Below are positions 1 to 10,367 of a stretch of DNA of 64,000 bases, in pieces. The notes beneath the pieces are model-generated. The model was not told where the DNA came from, did not search any database, and worked only from the letters and a program-made list of their open reading frames with translations. The position numbers were made by a program, and so were the translations under genes. Within the stretch, counting starts at the first letter, position 1. Each line of letters opens with the position of its first letter. Source of the DNA: Mycolicibacterium celeriflavum (GTDB lineage: Bacteria > Actinomycetota > Actinomycetes > Mycobacteriales > Mycobacteriaceae); contig NZ_AP022591.1 of the NCBI RefSeq assembly GCF_010731795.1, positions 3,038,001-3,102,000 on the forward strand, written 5' to 3'.

Positions 1-1
1 C

Positions 2-3000
2 GAACCGGACGTAGTGCTGGGCCACAGCGTCGGTCAGTATTCGGCGGCCTGTGTCGCAGGGGTCCTCGGTCTCGAGGATGGCGCGCTGCTGATGGCCGAA
101 CGCGGACGCCTCTTCGGCAGCTTGCCCGCGGGCGGTCGGATGATCGCGGTGTCTGCCCCCGCCGATCGTGTCGAGAGCCGCGCTGATGAGTTTCCCAGCC
201 TGTCGGTCGCCGCCTACAACGGTACGAACACCGTATTGTCCGGTCCCGCACGGGATCTGGAAGAGGTGGCGGCGCAACTGGCGGCCGATGGCGTCCGTTG
301 CGACTGGCTGGACACCAGCCATGCGTTCCACTCGTCGCTGCTGGATCCGATCCTCGACGACTTCGAGGCATATGCGCAGCAGTTCGAATTCCGCACGCCG
401 CAACGGATTTTGATTGACAACCGCACCGGCGTCGCGCTCGGCAGGAGTGTGAAGCTGGACAGCGCCTACTGGCGCCGTCACGCACGACAACCGGTGGAGT
501 TCGCCAAGAGCGTACGCACCCTTGCCGACCTGAACTGCAGGGTGTTGCTCGAAATCGGTCCGCGGCCGGTGCTCACCGCCGCGGCCCTGGGGGCATGGCC
601 AGACCCTGCCACCGCGCCGCGGGTGATCGCTTCGCTGCGCCGAAACACCGCCGACCACAGGCAGATCACCGAAGCGGTCGCCGACGCCTATGTCCTGGGC
701 CACCTGCCCGACTTCGGCGCATTGCGGCAGGCGCACGCGCGAAAGATCGACCTGCCCAGTTATCCGTTCGAGCATCGCGAATATTGGTATCGAGACAATC
801 GGGAGCGCCCCAACCAACAGCAGAACCTCGACGCACCGCGCACCGACGTCATCCGGCTTCTCGAGGACGGCCGGATCGAGGAACTCGCGGGTCTGCTCAA
901 CGGCTCAGGCGATGACCAGCAAGCTCTCTCTGTGCTGACCAAGCTTGCGGCGCAACACAACCGACAACGAACGACGCAATCCATCGCCAATGACCGCTAC
1001 GAGTTCCGCTGGGAGAAATCCGCTGCGCCAACCCTGGTCGCGGATGCCGGATCCACCTGCGTACTCGTCGGCGACGACTCCGAGGCGATCCAGCCTTTGG
1101 TCGATGCGCTGACCGCGAGCGGCCACCGGTACCAGATCGTCGGGTTACCGGTATCCGACGCCGATGAGGAACGCCTCGCAGAGGTATTACGCGCTGCGGC
1201 AGCAGACGATCCGACGCTCCGTATCGTGCATGTCGCGGCCATCGACTTCGAGACCACACCGTCGATGCAGTCACTGCTGCGGATGCAACACCGAATCCTG
1301 GGCGGAACACGGCGGCTCTTGCACGCCGCGGTCGCCACCGAACTGCGCACGCCCATCTGGCTGGTGACCACGGGCGCGCAGCGGGTCGTTGACTCGGACT
1401 CCGTGGCTCCGGATCAGAGCTGCCTGTGGGGATTCGGTCGCGCCGCAGCACTGGAGCTCCCCCAAGTGTGGGGCGGGCTCGCGGACATGCCGCACGGCAG
1501 GGAAATTCGTGCCGATGAGTGGTCTGCGCTCATCAGTCGCATCACGACGTCGAACGGCTCGGCCGCCAGTGAAGACCAATTTGCGATACGCGACCAAGCG
1601 GTCTACGTTCCTCGGCTGGTTCGGCGGGCGGGCGAGCCGAGCGGTGCGCCGCTGCAACTGCGCGATGGCGCAACGTATCTGGTGACCGGCGGGCTCGGTT
1701 CGATCGGACTGGAGGTCGCCGGATACCTGGCCGCGCACGGCGCCAAGCACCTGGTGCTGACCAGTCGGCGCGCGCCCAGCGATGCGGTCCGACGTCGCAT
1801 CGACATACTGAGTGAACTGAATGGCTGCGAAACCCGGGTCATGGCCACCGATGTCGCCGATGCGCACGACGTCGCACGCCTGTTGACCACCGTGCAGGCC
1901 GAGTTGCCGCCGCTCGCGGGCATCGTCCATGCAGCGGGAGAGATCAGTACCGCTGCGCTGAGCAACTCCGACGATTCCGAAGTTGACCGCGTCTTCGCTG
2001 GAAAGGTTTGGGGTGCTTGGCATTTGAGCGAAGCAGCGGCCGACCTTCGCCTCGACTTCTTCATCAACACCTCGTCGATCGCGTCGGTGTGGGGTGGGTA
2101 CGGTCAGACCGCGTACGGTGCGGCGAACGCCTTCCTCGACGGCCTCGCATGCCGTCTGCGTGAACAGGGTGTTCCGGGGATCAGCGTCAACTTCGGTCCC
2201 TGGTCGGTCGGCATGGCCGACGCGGAATCCCGCGCACGACTGGATCAACGCGGAGTGAAGACGTTGTCCCCCACCGACGCGTTGGCGGGTCTGGCCGATG
2301 TCGTCTCGACGTCTTCTGCACAAGGAGTTGTGGCCCGCATCGACTGGGGTCGCTTCCTGCCGCTCTACCAGCAGGCGGGCAGGCGGGCATTCCTGGCGGA
2401 GTTGGAGCGCGAGGCACCCACCCAACAGGCGGCGCCGACTGTCCTGCCGTCGGGCAAGACCCAACTGGTCGAGCAGCTCACCAATGCGCCGGTGCAGCAG
2501 CGCAAGAAGCTTCTGACCGATTATCTGCGCGACGCGGTAGCAGAGGTGACGCGCGTAGATGCCGCGCAGATCCGCGAGGACGCGGGCTTTTTCGACCTCG
2601 GAATGGATTCGCTGATGGGCGTCGAGCTGCGGCGCCGCATCGAACAGGGAGTGGGCCGGGAGATTCCCATCACGCTGGTGATGGACCACCCCTGCCTGTC
2701 CGACGTGGCCGAGTACCTGCTCGGCGACGTGCTGGGCCTGCGCGAGCAGACCGAACCAGCGCCGCAACGCGTGTCGGCGCTGACACGTACGGACGAACCG
2801 ATTGCCATCGTCGCGGTGTCGTGCCGTTTCCCGGGCGCGCCGGATCCGGAAGCCTTCTGGGAAGTGCTGTCCGGCGGTGTCGATGCGATCGGGGAGGTCC
2901 CCGAGGACCGCTACGACATCGACGAGTTCTACGACCCGGATCCGGAGGCGCCGGGCAAGATCTACACGCGCAGTGGTGGATTCCTCGACCAGATCGACGG

Positions 3001-6000
3001 ATTCGACCCTGAATTCTTCGGCATCTCACCGCGCGAGGCCGTGTGGATCGAGCCGCAGCAGCGGCTGACACTGGAGGCGGCGTGGGAGGGTCTCGAACGG
3101 GCTGGATATGCGCCATCCGCATTGCGTGGCAGTCGAACCGGCATCTTCATGGGAGTCGCGGCCAACGAGTACGCACACCTGCTGTCCTCAGAGTCGGTGG
3201 ACAAGATAGAGCCGTACTTCATCACCGGCAATGCACTCAATGCGGTTTCCGGTCGCGTCGCCTTCGCCCTCGGACTCGAGGGACCGGCAGTCGCGGTCGA
3301 CACCGCATGTAGTTCGGCGTTGGTGGCCGTGCATCAGGCCTGCCAGGCATTGCACGTCGGTGACTGCGATATGGCACTGGCCGGCGGGGTGAACGTCCTG
3401 CTGAGCCCGGTGACCGTGATCGCCGCTTCGCGCGCCAGGATGCTCTCCCCCGCCGGGCGGTGCAAGACCTTCGACGCCTCCGCCGACGGCTATGTGCGCA
3501 GCGAGGGCTGCGGCATGTTGGTGCTCAAGCGACTGAGCGACGCGGTCCGTGATGGCGATCGAGTCCAAGCGGTCATCTCCAGCAGTGCAGTCAACCAGGA
3601 CGGCGCATCCAGCGGGCTGACGGTACCCAATGGTGGTGCACAACAACGCCTTATCGGGACTGTGCTGGCTCGTGCCGGTCTGGCGGGCGGTGAGGTCGAT
3701 TACCTCGAAGCGCATGGAACGGGCACCCCGCTGGGTGATCCGATCGAAGTCCAGGCCGCCGCAGCCGCCTATGGCGCCTCGCGTGACTTCGACCGGCCGT
3801 TGCTGATGGGATCGGTGAAGACCAACATCGGTCACCTCGAATCAGCTTCAGGGGCAGCAGGTCTGATCAAGGTCGTGTTGGCGCTGCAGAACGAACTGCT
3901 GCCGCAGAGCCTGCACTTCGACAACCCTTCGCCCCACATTCCGTGGGACTCGCTGCCGGTGCGGGTCGTCGACAAGGCGACGCCCTGGCACGCCAACGGC
4001 AGGCCGCGGCGCGCCGGCGTGAGTTCCTTCGGCTTCACCGGCACCAACGCGCATCTGCTGATCGAGGAAGCGCCGCCATCAGCGGTGGCAACCCACGTAG
4101 AAGCGACGGGCGGTTCAGAGGCTTGCGCTTCGGACACCGATGAGCAACCTGTCAATGTGCTGACGCTGTCGGCGCGGTCACCGGAAGCACTGGTGGAGTT
4201 GGCGCAGCGGTACGGCGCCTGGTTCGAGAAGTACCCGGACGCCGACCTGTCCGGTGTATGCCTCACCGCCGGCAAGGGCCGTTCGCATTTCGAGCATCGA
4301 GCCGCGCTGGTCGTGGATTCGTTCGAGAGCGCCCGCGAAGGCTTGGCCGAGTTGGCCCAGGACCGGCAGCGACCGGGTGTGCTGCGTGGCGAGTGCACCG
4401 ATCGACCGACGACGGCATGGTTGTTCACCGGGCAGGGCAGCCAGTATCCGGGGATGGCGCGTGAGTTATTCGACGCCGAACCGGTTTTCGCCGAAACGGT
4501 GCAACGTTGCGCGGACGCGGTTGACGGTATGCTGCCGCGACCGCTGCTGGAGGTGCTGTTCGCCACCGACAGGCGCGATGGAGAAGCGCTGCGGCACACG
4601 TCTTTTGCGCAGCCGGCGCTCTTCGCCGTGGAGATGGGCCTGGCCCGGCTGTGGCAGTCGTGGGGCATCGAGCCCGACGTGGTGCTGGGCCACAGCGTGG
4701 GCCAGTACGCAGCGGCATGCGTGGCCGGGGTGTTCAGCCTCGAGGACGGGGTGCGGCTGATGGCCGAGCGCGGCCGGCTGTTCGGCAGCCTGCCCGAAGG
4801 TGGGCGGATGGTGGCGGTGTTCACCGACGCCAAGCAGGTCGAGGAGGTCGCCGGCGAGTTTCCTCGAGTGTCGGTCGGGGCCTACAACGGGCCCAACACT
4901 GTGCTGTCGGGCCCTGGTGAGGATCTGGAGCAGATCGTCACCAAGTTCGGTGCCGAGGGAATCCGGTGCACCTGGCTGGAAACCAGCCACGCCTTCCACT
5001 CCGAACTTCTGGACCCGGTGCTCGATGAATTCGAGTCATACGCAGCGCAGTTGCAGTTCGCTGCCCCGACGCTGCCGCTGGTCTGTAACCGCACCGGCAC
5101 CGTGCTCACGGCCCAGACGCCGCTCGATGCCCAGTACTGGCGCCGTCATTCCCGCCAGCCGGTGCAATTCGCCGAGAGTGTGCGCACGGTGGCGGCGCTG
5201 GGGTGCTCGGTGTTGATGGAAATCGGGCCGCAACCGGTGCTCACCGGGGCCGCGGTGCAGGTCTGGCCGGAGCACTTGGCGGCCCCTCGCGCGGTCGTCT
5301 CGCTGCGCAAAGGTGTCGGTGACCGGCGCCAGATCGCCGACGCGTTGGCCTCGGCCTACGTCGGCGGCCACCGCCCCGATTTCGCTGCGGTGCATCGTGT
5401 GCCGAGGCGCCGATTCGAACTGCCGACCTATCCGTTCCAGCGGCGCCGCTTCTGGCCCAGGACGGGCGGCATCTCCGTAGACGGTCCCGCGGTGTCGGGA
5501 TTGCTCGGCAGCGCGAAGGATCTGGCCTCCGGCGACTCGGTCTACACCAGCAGGCTGTCCGTCAAGTCGCTGCCGTGGCTTTCCGACCACGTCATCTATG
5601 GCACGGTCGTCGTTCCCGGGGCGACGTATGCGGCGATGGCATTGGCCGCGGTGGGCGCCCCGGCGGCCGTCAAGGACGTCTTCTTCTACGAGCCGATCAT
5701 CCTGCCCGACAAGAGTTCTCGCGAGGTGCAGCTGTCGTTGCATCCGCTGGAGGACGACGGTGAGTGGCGGTTCCAGGTGCACAGCCGGCCCTACGGTGAA
5801 CGCGGCGCCGAATGGTCGTTGAACGCAGACGGCACTGTCCTGAGCGGGGACTCGGCCGTCGCCGACGAGCCGGTATCTGAGAGTGCGGATCCGATCGACG
5901 AAGTGGTCGAGCGGCTGAACCGCATGCGCCCGCAGGATTTGTTCGAAGCCTTTGCCGACGCCGAACTGGTGTGGGGGGCGACCTGGTCCGGTTCCCTGAA

Positions 6001-9000
6001 GGCGCTGTGGGTCGGTGAGGGTGAGGCGATCGGCGACCTCCTCGTCGGCGAGAAGCTGGCCGAACAACTGGGATCCGAGCCGATGCACCCGGTGCTGATG
6101 GACCTGTGCACCGGGGTCACCTTCCCGGCGTTCCCGTCTCACCTTGCGCTCGAACGTGGCGTGAACGATCTGTTCCTGCCGTTGCGGTACGGGAAGGTGA
6201 CGCTGCGAGAGAAGATTCCGCGCAGGTTCTATTGCCGCGCGAAGTGGCACGCCAGCGACGTCGACAACGAAACCCAGGTCTTCGATTTGGAATTCGTCGA
6301 TCGAGATGGCCGCGCGCTGGGCGGAATTCGCGAGTTCACGGTCAAGCGTGCGCCACGCGAGGCGCTGCTGCGCGGCCTCGGCGGGGATGCCACCCGGCTG
6401 CTCTACACGCTCGGCTGGCACGAGCTGGCGTCGGCTGCATCGATCAGCGAGACCGACGGCGCCGCAAACGTCGACGGCACCTGGCTGATTGCCGGGTTCG
6501 ACGACCTGGCCGCCAACGTGCCCGGCTGCATCCCGTTCGACCGGGACACCGATCCGGAGCTGGTGGGGCAGCTGTTGACGCAGGCTCACGAGCGCGGTCT
6601 GCCGTTCTCCGGCGTCGTCTGGCGTAGCGCGGGGCCGGGAGCAGAGGAGTCGAGCGCAGGCCTGCGCGAACGGATCGAGACCGAGCTCGCAAACCTGCTC
6701 AGCGTTGTGCACGCCACACAAGGTGGCCTCAAACTGCCCGGCGGGCTGTGGATCAGCACCGAGCGGGCCGTGGCCACCGAATCCGGCGAGCCGGTCGACC
6801 CGGTGCAGGCCGCGCTGTGGGGATTCGGGCGCACCGTGATCAACGAGGAACCGGCGCTGCGTTGCAAACTGTTCGACAGCGACGGATCACAAGAGGCCGT
6901 GCATGTACTGGCGAGCCTGCTGGCCGCATCGGTCGACGAGCCGGAACTCGCTCTGCGACAAGGAAAACTGCTGGCTTCGAGGTTGTTGCCCTGGGCGCGC
7001 AGCGGGCATCTCACGGTGCCGCGCTCATCGGACTACGTCCTCGCGCCCACCGAGCGCGGCGCGATCGACAACCTGCGTTTGACCGAAGCCGACGTGCCGC
7101 CGCCGGGCGAGGGCTACGTGCAGGTCCGGGTGGAGGCCGCGGGGCTCAACTTCCGCGATGTGCTCAACGTGCTCGGGCTCTACCCGGGAGACCCCGGACC
7201 GATCGGCGGGGACTTCGCCGGCATCGTCACGCAGTTGGGCAGCGGGGTCACCGGCGTCGAGGTCGGCCAGCGCGTCTACGGCTTCATGCAGGGCGCATTC
7301 TGCAGCCGCTTCAATGTTCCGCTCCAGTTGGTGGCGCCGTTGCCAGAGGGGCTGGGCGCGGTGGCGGCGGCGACCATTCCCGCCGCGGCGCTGACGGTTC
7401 GGCTCGCGTTCGACTGGGCGCAGTTGCAGCCCGGTGACCGCGTGCTCATCCACGCCGCCAGTGGCGGCGTCGGGCTGTACGCCGTGCAGATGGCGCAGCA
7501 GCACGGCGCCGTCGTCTTCGCCACCGCCAGCACGTACAAGCGCGCGACGCTGCGCAAGATGGGTGTGAAGTACGTCTACGACTCGCGCACCACGGATTTC
7601 GCCGACCAGATACTGGCGGATACCGACGGCGCGGGCGTTGACGTGGTGCTCAACAGCCTGACCAACGAAGGGTTCGTCGAAGCGACGGTGCGGGCCACCG
7701 CCCAGAATGGCCGTTTCGCCGAGATCGCCAAGCGCGACATCTGGACACCGGAGCAGATGTCTGCGGCCCGTCCCGATATCGCCTACGAGATCGTAGCGCT
7801 CGATGCCACCGCGCTGCACAACCCCGACCACGTCAAGCGTTTGTTGACCGAAGTGTCGGACGGGATGGCCAGTCGCGAGTGGACTCCGCTGCCCGCCGAG
7901 ATCTACCCGATCACCGAGGCGAGGGCGGCGTTCCGCCGCATGCAGCAGGCGCGGCACATCGGAAAGATCGTGCTGCAGATCCCAAATCAGCTGCAGCCCA
8001 GAGCCGATCGGAGCTATCTGATCACCGGTGGCCTGGGTGCGATCGGTCTGCACACCGCGGCATATCTCGCCCAACTCGGTGCCGGTCACATCGTGCTGAC
8101 CAGCCGGCGTGAACCCGACGCGCACGCACAACGGGCGATCGACGAGATCACCGAGCGCTACAAGTGCCGCGTCCACGTTTTCGCGGCCGATGTCGGCGAC
8201 GAGTCCGAGGTCGCGGAGCTGCTCGAGCGGATCCGCGGACAGTTGCCGCCGCTCGCCGGGGTGGCGCATCTGGCAGGTGTGCTCGACGATGCGCTGCTGA
8301 CGCAGCAGAGCCTGGAACGGTTCCGAACGACGTTGGTGCCCAAGGCGTTCGGCGCCTGCCACCTGGACCGGCTGACGAAGGACGATCTGGACTTCTTCAT
8401 CGTGTCCTCCTCGGTGTCCAGCGTGTTCGGCTCGCCTGGCCAGGCCAACTACGCGACCGCCAATGCGCTGCTCGACGGCTTGGTCGCGCTGAGGAGGGCG
8501 CAAGGCCTGCCCGCCACTGGGATCAACTTCGGGCCCTGGGCCCAAGGCGGCATGGCCTCTTCGGAAGCAGCGAGCGCCAATCTCAGTGCGCAGGGCCTGA
8601 TTCCGCTCGACCCCTCGGCGGCGCTCAGCGCTCTGCGCGAGGTCGTCGCCAACGGCACCGGGCAGGCCACCGTCATCAAAGCCAACTGGCAGCGCGCCGC
8701 GAAGTTGTTGGGCGCGTCACGTCCACCGATTCTGGATCTGGTGTTGCCCCGTCCCGAGGGCGAGGTGACCGGCGACAGCGAGTTGCTCCGGCAACTGCAG
8801 GAGATTCCCGTGCCGCAGCGCGCCGATTTCGTCACCGAATTCCTGCAGCGCGAAGTGCAGAACTTCCTGCGACTGGCGCAACCGCCCGCCGCAACCAGTC
8901 GATTCCTGGACCTGGGTACGGATTCCCTGATGGCGATCGAACTCCGCAACCGGTTGCACAGTCAGTTCGGCGGCGCGTTCACGATCAACGCGACCGCGGT

Positions 9001-9121
9001 GTTCGACTATCCGAGCATCGGCGGGCTCGCCGAGTATCTCGTGGGTCAGTTGCCCGATGCGGAATCGCCGCCGCAGGAGGAGGCGGAAACCGCGACGGAG
9101 TCCGAACCGGCGGCCGACTGA
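2..9121 (+). CDS. pks: Bimodular type I polyketide synthase, 5' truncated by window edge
   Basis: The reading frame is open at the left edge, so the N-terminus (first KS and start of AT) is missing. Domains by base position: AT1 (GHSVGQ at the start, HAFHS near 320-335), KR1 (TGGLGSIG near 1690, YGAAN near 2115), ACP1 (GMDSLM near 2605), KS (DTACSSA near 3300, EAHGTGT near 3712), AT2 (GHSVGQ near 4690, HAFHS near 4990), DH (H-x3-G-x4-P near 5587), ER (NADPH motif near 7460), KR2 (TGGLGAIG near 8025), ACP2 (GTDSLM near 8920). There is no thioesterase; the protein ends in an acidic tail. AT1 runs into KR1 with no room for a DH. HAFH in both ATs predicts malonyl-CoA and hence unbranched chains. 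Its place beside an Rv0926c-like gene and fadE5 matches the M. smegmatis PKS for phleic acids of trehalose polyphleates. Domain calls are secure; the product is inferred. Confidence 0.93.
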   Translation, partial: EPDVVLGHSVGQYSAACVAGVLGLEDGALLMAERGRLFGSLPAGGRMIAVSAPADRVESRADEFPSLSVAAYNGTNTVLSGPARDLEEVAAQLAADGVRCDWLDTSHAFHSSLLDPILDDFEAYAQQFEFRTPQRILIDNRTGVALGRSVKLDSAYWRRHARQPVEFAKSVRTLADLNCRVLLEIGPRPVLTAAALGAWPDPATAPRVIASLRRNTADHRQITEAVADAYVLGHLPDFGALRQAHARKIDLPSYPFEHREYWYRDNRERPNQQQNLDAPRTDVIRLLEDGRIEELAGLLNGSGDDQQALSVLTKLAAQHNRQRTTQSIANDRYEFRWEKSAAPTLVADAGSTCVLVGDDSEAIQPLVDALTASGHRYQIVGLPVSDADEERLAEVLRAAAADDPTLRIVHVAAIDFETTPSMQSLLRMQHRILGGTRRLLHAAVATELRTPIWLVTTGAQRVVDSDSVAPDQSCLWGFGRAAALELPQVWGGLADMPHGREIRADEWSALISRITTSNGSAASEDQFAIRDQAVYVPRLVRRAGEPSGAPLQLRDGATYLVTGGLGSIGLEVAGYLAAHGAKHLVLTSRRAPSDAVRRRIDILSELNGCETRVMATDVADAHDVARLLTTVQAELPPLAGIVHAAGEISTAALSNSDDSEVDRVFAGKVWGAWHLSEAAADLRLDFFINTSSIASVWGGYGQTAYGAANAFLDGLACRLREQGVPGISVNFGPWSVGMADAESRARLDQRGVKTLSPTDALAGLADVVSTSSAQGVVARIDWGRFLPLYQQAGRRAFLAELEREAPTQQAAPTVLPSGKTQLVEQLTNAPVQQRKKLLTDYLRDAVAEVTRVDAAQIREDAGFFDLGMDSLMGVELRRRIEQGVGREIPITLVMDHPCLSDVAEYLLGDVLGLREQTEPAPQRVSALTRTDEPIAIVAVSCRFPGAPDPEAFWEVLSGGVDAIGEVPEDRYDIDEFYDPDPEAPGKIYTRSGGFLDQIDGFDPEFFGISPREAVWIEPQQRLTLEAAWEGLERAGYAPSALRGSRTGIFMGVAANEYAHLLSSESVDKIEPYFITGNALNAVSGRVAFALGLEGPAVAVDTACSSALVAVHQACQALHVGDCDMALAGGVNVLLSPVTVIAASRARMLSPAGRCKTFDASADGYVRSEGCGMLVLKRLSDAVRDGDRVQAVISSSAVNQDGASSGLTVPNGGAQQRLIGTVLARAGLAGGEVDYLEAHGTGTPLGDPIEVQAAAAAYGASRDFDRPLLMGSVKTNIGHLESASGAAGLIKVVLALQNELLPQSLHFDNPSPHIPWDSLPVRVVDKATPWHANGRPRRAGVSSFGFTGTNAHLLIEEAPPSAVATHVEATGGSEACASDTDEQPVNVLTLSARSPEALVELAQRYGAWFEKYPDADLSGVCLTAGKGRSHFEHRAALVVDSFESAREGLAELAQDRQRPGVLRGECTDRPTTAWLFTGQGSQYPGMARELFDAEPVFAETVQRCADAVDGMLPRPLLEVLFATDRRDGEALRHTSFAQPALFAVEMGLARLWQSWGIEPDVVLGHSVGQYAAACVAGVFSLEDGVRLMAERGRLFGSLPEGGRMVAVFTDAKQVEEVAGEFPRVSVGAYNGPNTVLSGPGEDLEQIVTKFGAEGIRCTWLETSHAFHSELLDPVLDEFESYAAQLQFAAPTLPLVCNRTGTVLTAQTPLDAQYWRRHSRQPVQFAESVRTVAALGCSVLMEIGPQPVLTGAAVQVWPEHLAAPRAVVSLRKGVGDRRQIADALASAYVGGHRPDFAAVHRVPRRRFELPTYPFQRRRFWPRTGGISVDGPAVSGLLGSAKDLASGDSVYTSRLSVKSLPWLSDHVIYGTVVVPGATYAAMALAAVGAPAAVKDVFFYEPIILPDKSSREVQLSLHPLEDDGEWRFQVHSRPYGERGAEWSLNADGTVLSGDSAVADEPVSESADPIDEVVERLNRMRPQDLFEAFADAELVWGATWSGSLKALWVGEGEAIGDLLVGEKLAEQLGSEPMHPVLMDLCTGVTFPAFPSHLALERGVNDLFLPLRYGKVTLREKIPRRFYCRAKWHASDVDNETQVFDLEFVDRDGRALGGIREFTVKRAPREALLRGLGGDATRLLYTLGWHELASAASISETDGAANVDGTWLIAGFDDLAANVPGCIPFDRDTDPELVGQLLTQAHERGLPFSGVVWRSAGPGAEESSAGLRERIETELANLLSVVHATQGGLKLPGGLWISTERAVATESGEPVDPVQAALWGFGRTVINEEPALRCKLFDSDGSQEAVHVLASLLAASVDEPELALRQGKLLASRLLPWARSGHLTVPRSSDYVLAPTERGAIDNLRLTEADVPPPGEGYVQVRVEAAGLNFRDVLNVLGLYPGDPGPIGGDFAGIVTQLGSGVTGVEVGQRVYGFMQGAFCSRFNVPLQLVAPLPEGLGAVAAATIPAAALTVRLAFDWAQLQPGDRVLIHAASGGVGLYAVQMAQQHGAVVFATASTYKRATLRKMGVKYVYDSRTTDFADQILADTDGAGVDVVLNSLTNEGFVEATVRATAQNGRFAEIAKRDIWTPEQMSAARPDIAYEIVALDATALHNPDHVKRLLTEVSDGMASREWTPLPAEIYPITEARAAFRRMQQARHIGKIVLQIPNQLQPRADRSYLITGGLGAIGLHTAAYLAQLGAGHIVLTSRREPDAHAQRAIDEITERYKCRVHVFAADVGDESEVAELLERIRGQLPPLAGVAHLAGVLDDALLTQQSLERFRTTLVPKAFGACHLDRLTKDDLDFFIVSSSVSSVFGSPGQANYATANALLDGLVALRRAQGLPATGINFGPWAQGGMASSEAASANLSAQGLIPLDPSAALSALREVVANGTGQATVIKANWQRAAKLLGASRPPILDLVLPRPEGEVTGDSELLRQLQEIPVPQRADFVTEFLQREVQNFLRLAQPPAATSRFLDLGTDSLMAIELRNRLHSQFGGAFTINATAVFDYPSIGGLAEYLVGQLPDAESPPQEEAETATESEPAAD

Positions 9122-9125
9122 TCCC

Positions 9126-9185
9126 GCCGAGACTGCGGGCAGATCGCCGATCTGGCGGAAATTGCGATCTGTGAGCAGTCTCGGC
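9126..9185. terminator. Long hairpin between convergent pks and Rv0926c-like genes
   Basis: Arms of 22 bases at 9126-9147 and 9164-9185 pair at 19 of 22 positions, with three central mismatches. It lies just after the pks stop (9121) and before the stop of the gene on the other strand (9197), so it could end transcription from both sides. There is no clear T-run. The same arm sequence recurs at 17283-17340. Confidence 0.6.
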
Positions 9186-9196
9186 GAAGCACAAGA

Positions 9197-10276
9197 TCAG
9201 GCCCACCGCTGGGCTTGCACCTCGGGCGGCAGGGCGGTCTGCAGCGGCACGTCGAGCCCGTCATAGATGCCGGGCTTCTGGTTCGACAGCCAGTCGAGCG
9301 CGCCGAGCAACCGGTTGGCCGCGGTGGTGTTGCCGCCGTCGGCGCGGGTGCCGCCGGGCACGTCGGCGCGGGTCGTGATCGTCAGCTGCGGATCGCCGTC
9401 GACGATCACCCGATGGTCGCCGACACCTTGATCGGGATAGGGCCAGTCGGGCGCGCACGACGCGTCGATGCGGGTGATGTGGTCGATCACGATGCGTTCG
9501 CGGCCACCCGATTTTCCGATGACCTTGAGCCAGAACGCGCCCTGCGTGCCCTTCTCGAACCGGCCCATCACGGTGTCTACCGACTCCTCGAGTGGGCGCC
9601 GCTCGACCTCCTCGGTGATCTCGTCGATCTCCATGCCGAGAGCCCGCCCGACGAGCCGGATGTTGCCGCCCCACACCATCGTGGGGATGGTCGGCAGCAG
9701 CATCATCGGGGTCTCGTCCATGGACCCGCCAAACCCGCACGACACCTTGACGGCGAACGGTTGGTTGTAGGTGGAGTAGTCGAAGATCTCCTGGCAGTGG
9801 ATCGTCTTGATCCTCGTACACAATCCGGCCGCAAGAACCGCGAGCGCGTCGTTGCCCCAGCCAGGGTCGACGCCGCTGACCAGCAGCGAGGAGTTGCCCT
9901 CCTCCGCGGCCCGGGTGAGCCGGTCGATCCAGTCCGGCGGCGCCGAACGCGGGTCGTAGAGCGAGTACAGCGACGGGGTCACCACGTGACTGCCCGCGCG
10001 TAGGCAGCGTTCGATGTCGCCGACGGCCTCGTCGGGGCGGATGTCGCCCGAGGCCATGTAGGCGACGGCGTCGCAGTCCGCCAGCGCGGCGTCGACGTCG
10101 GTGCCGGCGCTGACGCCGGTCGGCGCCTCGATACCGGCGAACGACGCGGCGTCGCGCCCGGCCTTCTCCGGTGACGACGTGATGACGCCCGCCAGCTGCA
10201 GACCGGGAAACGCCACCGTCGAGCGGATCGCGCTGGCCCCCATGTTCCCCGTCCCCCACACCGCCACGCGAAGCAT
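9197..10276 (-). CDS. Dihydrodipicolinate reductase-like oxidoreductase, Rv0926c family
   Basis: 359 residues from an ATG at 10276. The chosen start puts a Rossmann motif (VAVWGTGNMGASAIR) at the extreme N-terminus; the frame extends 32 codons further upstream but that part looks non-coding. The N-terminal half resembles NAD(P)-binding domains of dihydrodipicolinate reductase and related amino-acid dehydrogenases. The substrate is unknown. In M. smegmatis a homologue of Rv0926c lies between fadE5 and the PKS gene in the same relative place, which is the main reason for the family assignment. It converges on pks over a hairpin and diverges from fadE5 across a 238-base promoter region. A lysine-biosynthesis role is unlikely for this subfamily. 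Confidence 0.75.
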   Translation of the reverse strand: MLRVAVWGTGNMGASAIRSTVAFPGLQLAGVITSSPEKAGRDAASFAGIEAPTGVSAGTDVDAALADCDAVAYMASGDIRPDEAVGDIERCLRAGSHVVTPSLYSLYDPRSAPPDWIDRLTRAAEEGNSSLLVSGVDPGWGNDALAVLAAGLCTRIKTIHCQEIFDYSTYNQPFAVKVSCGFGGSMDETPMMLLPTIPTMVWGGNIRLVGRALGMEIDEITEEVERRPLEESVDTVMGRFEKGTQGAFWLKVIGKSGGRERIVIDHITRIDASCAPDWPYPDQGVGDHRVIVDGDPQLTITTRADVPGGTRADGGNTTAANRLLGALDWLSNQKPGIYDGLDVPLQTALPPEVQAQRWA

Positions 10277-10367
10277 CGCAACACCATATCGGTGCGCCGG
10301 GTGACGATTCTCACAGCATGTCGAAGAGGCCGGTCGAAGGCCTGTCAACTGCGGATTCGACGGCCCG

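Noticed and set aside
14..5460. Long near-identical stretches between the first and second AT domains
   Set aside because: Expected for duplicated modules of a type I PKS; not a separate repeat element.
5036..6721. 561-codon frame antisense to the PKS, and similar ones at 1271-2767 and 7025-8545
   Set aside because: All overlap clear PKS domains; no known motif and no ribosome binding site.
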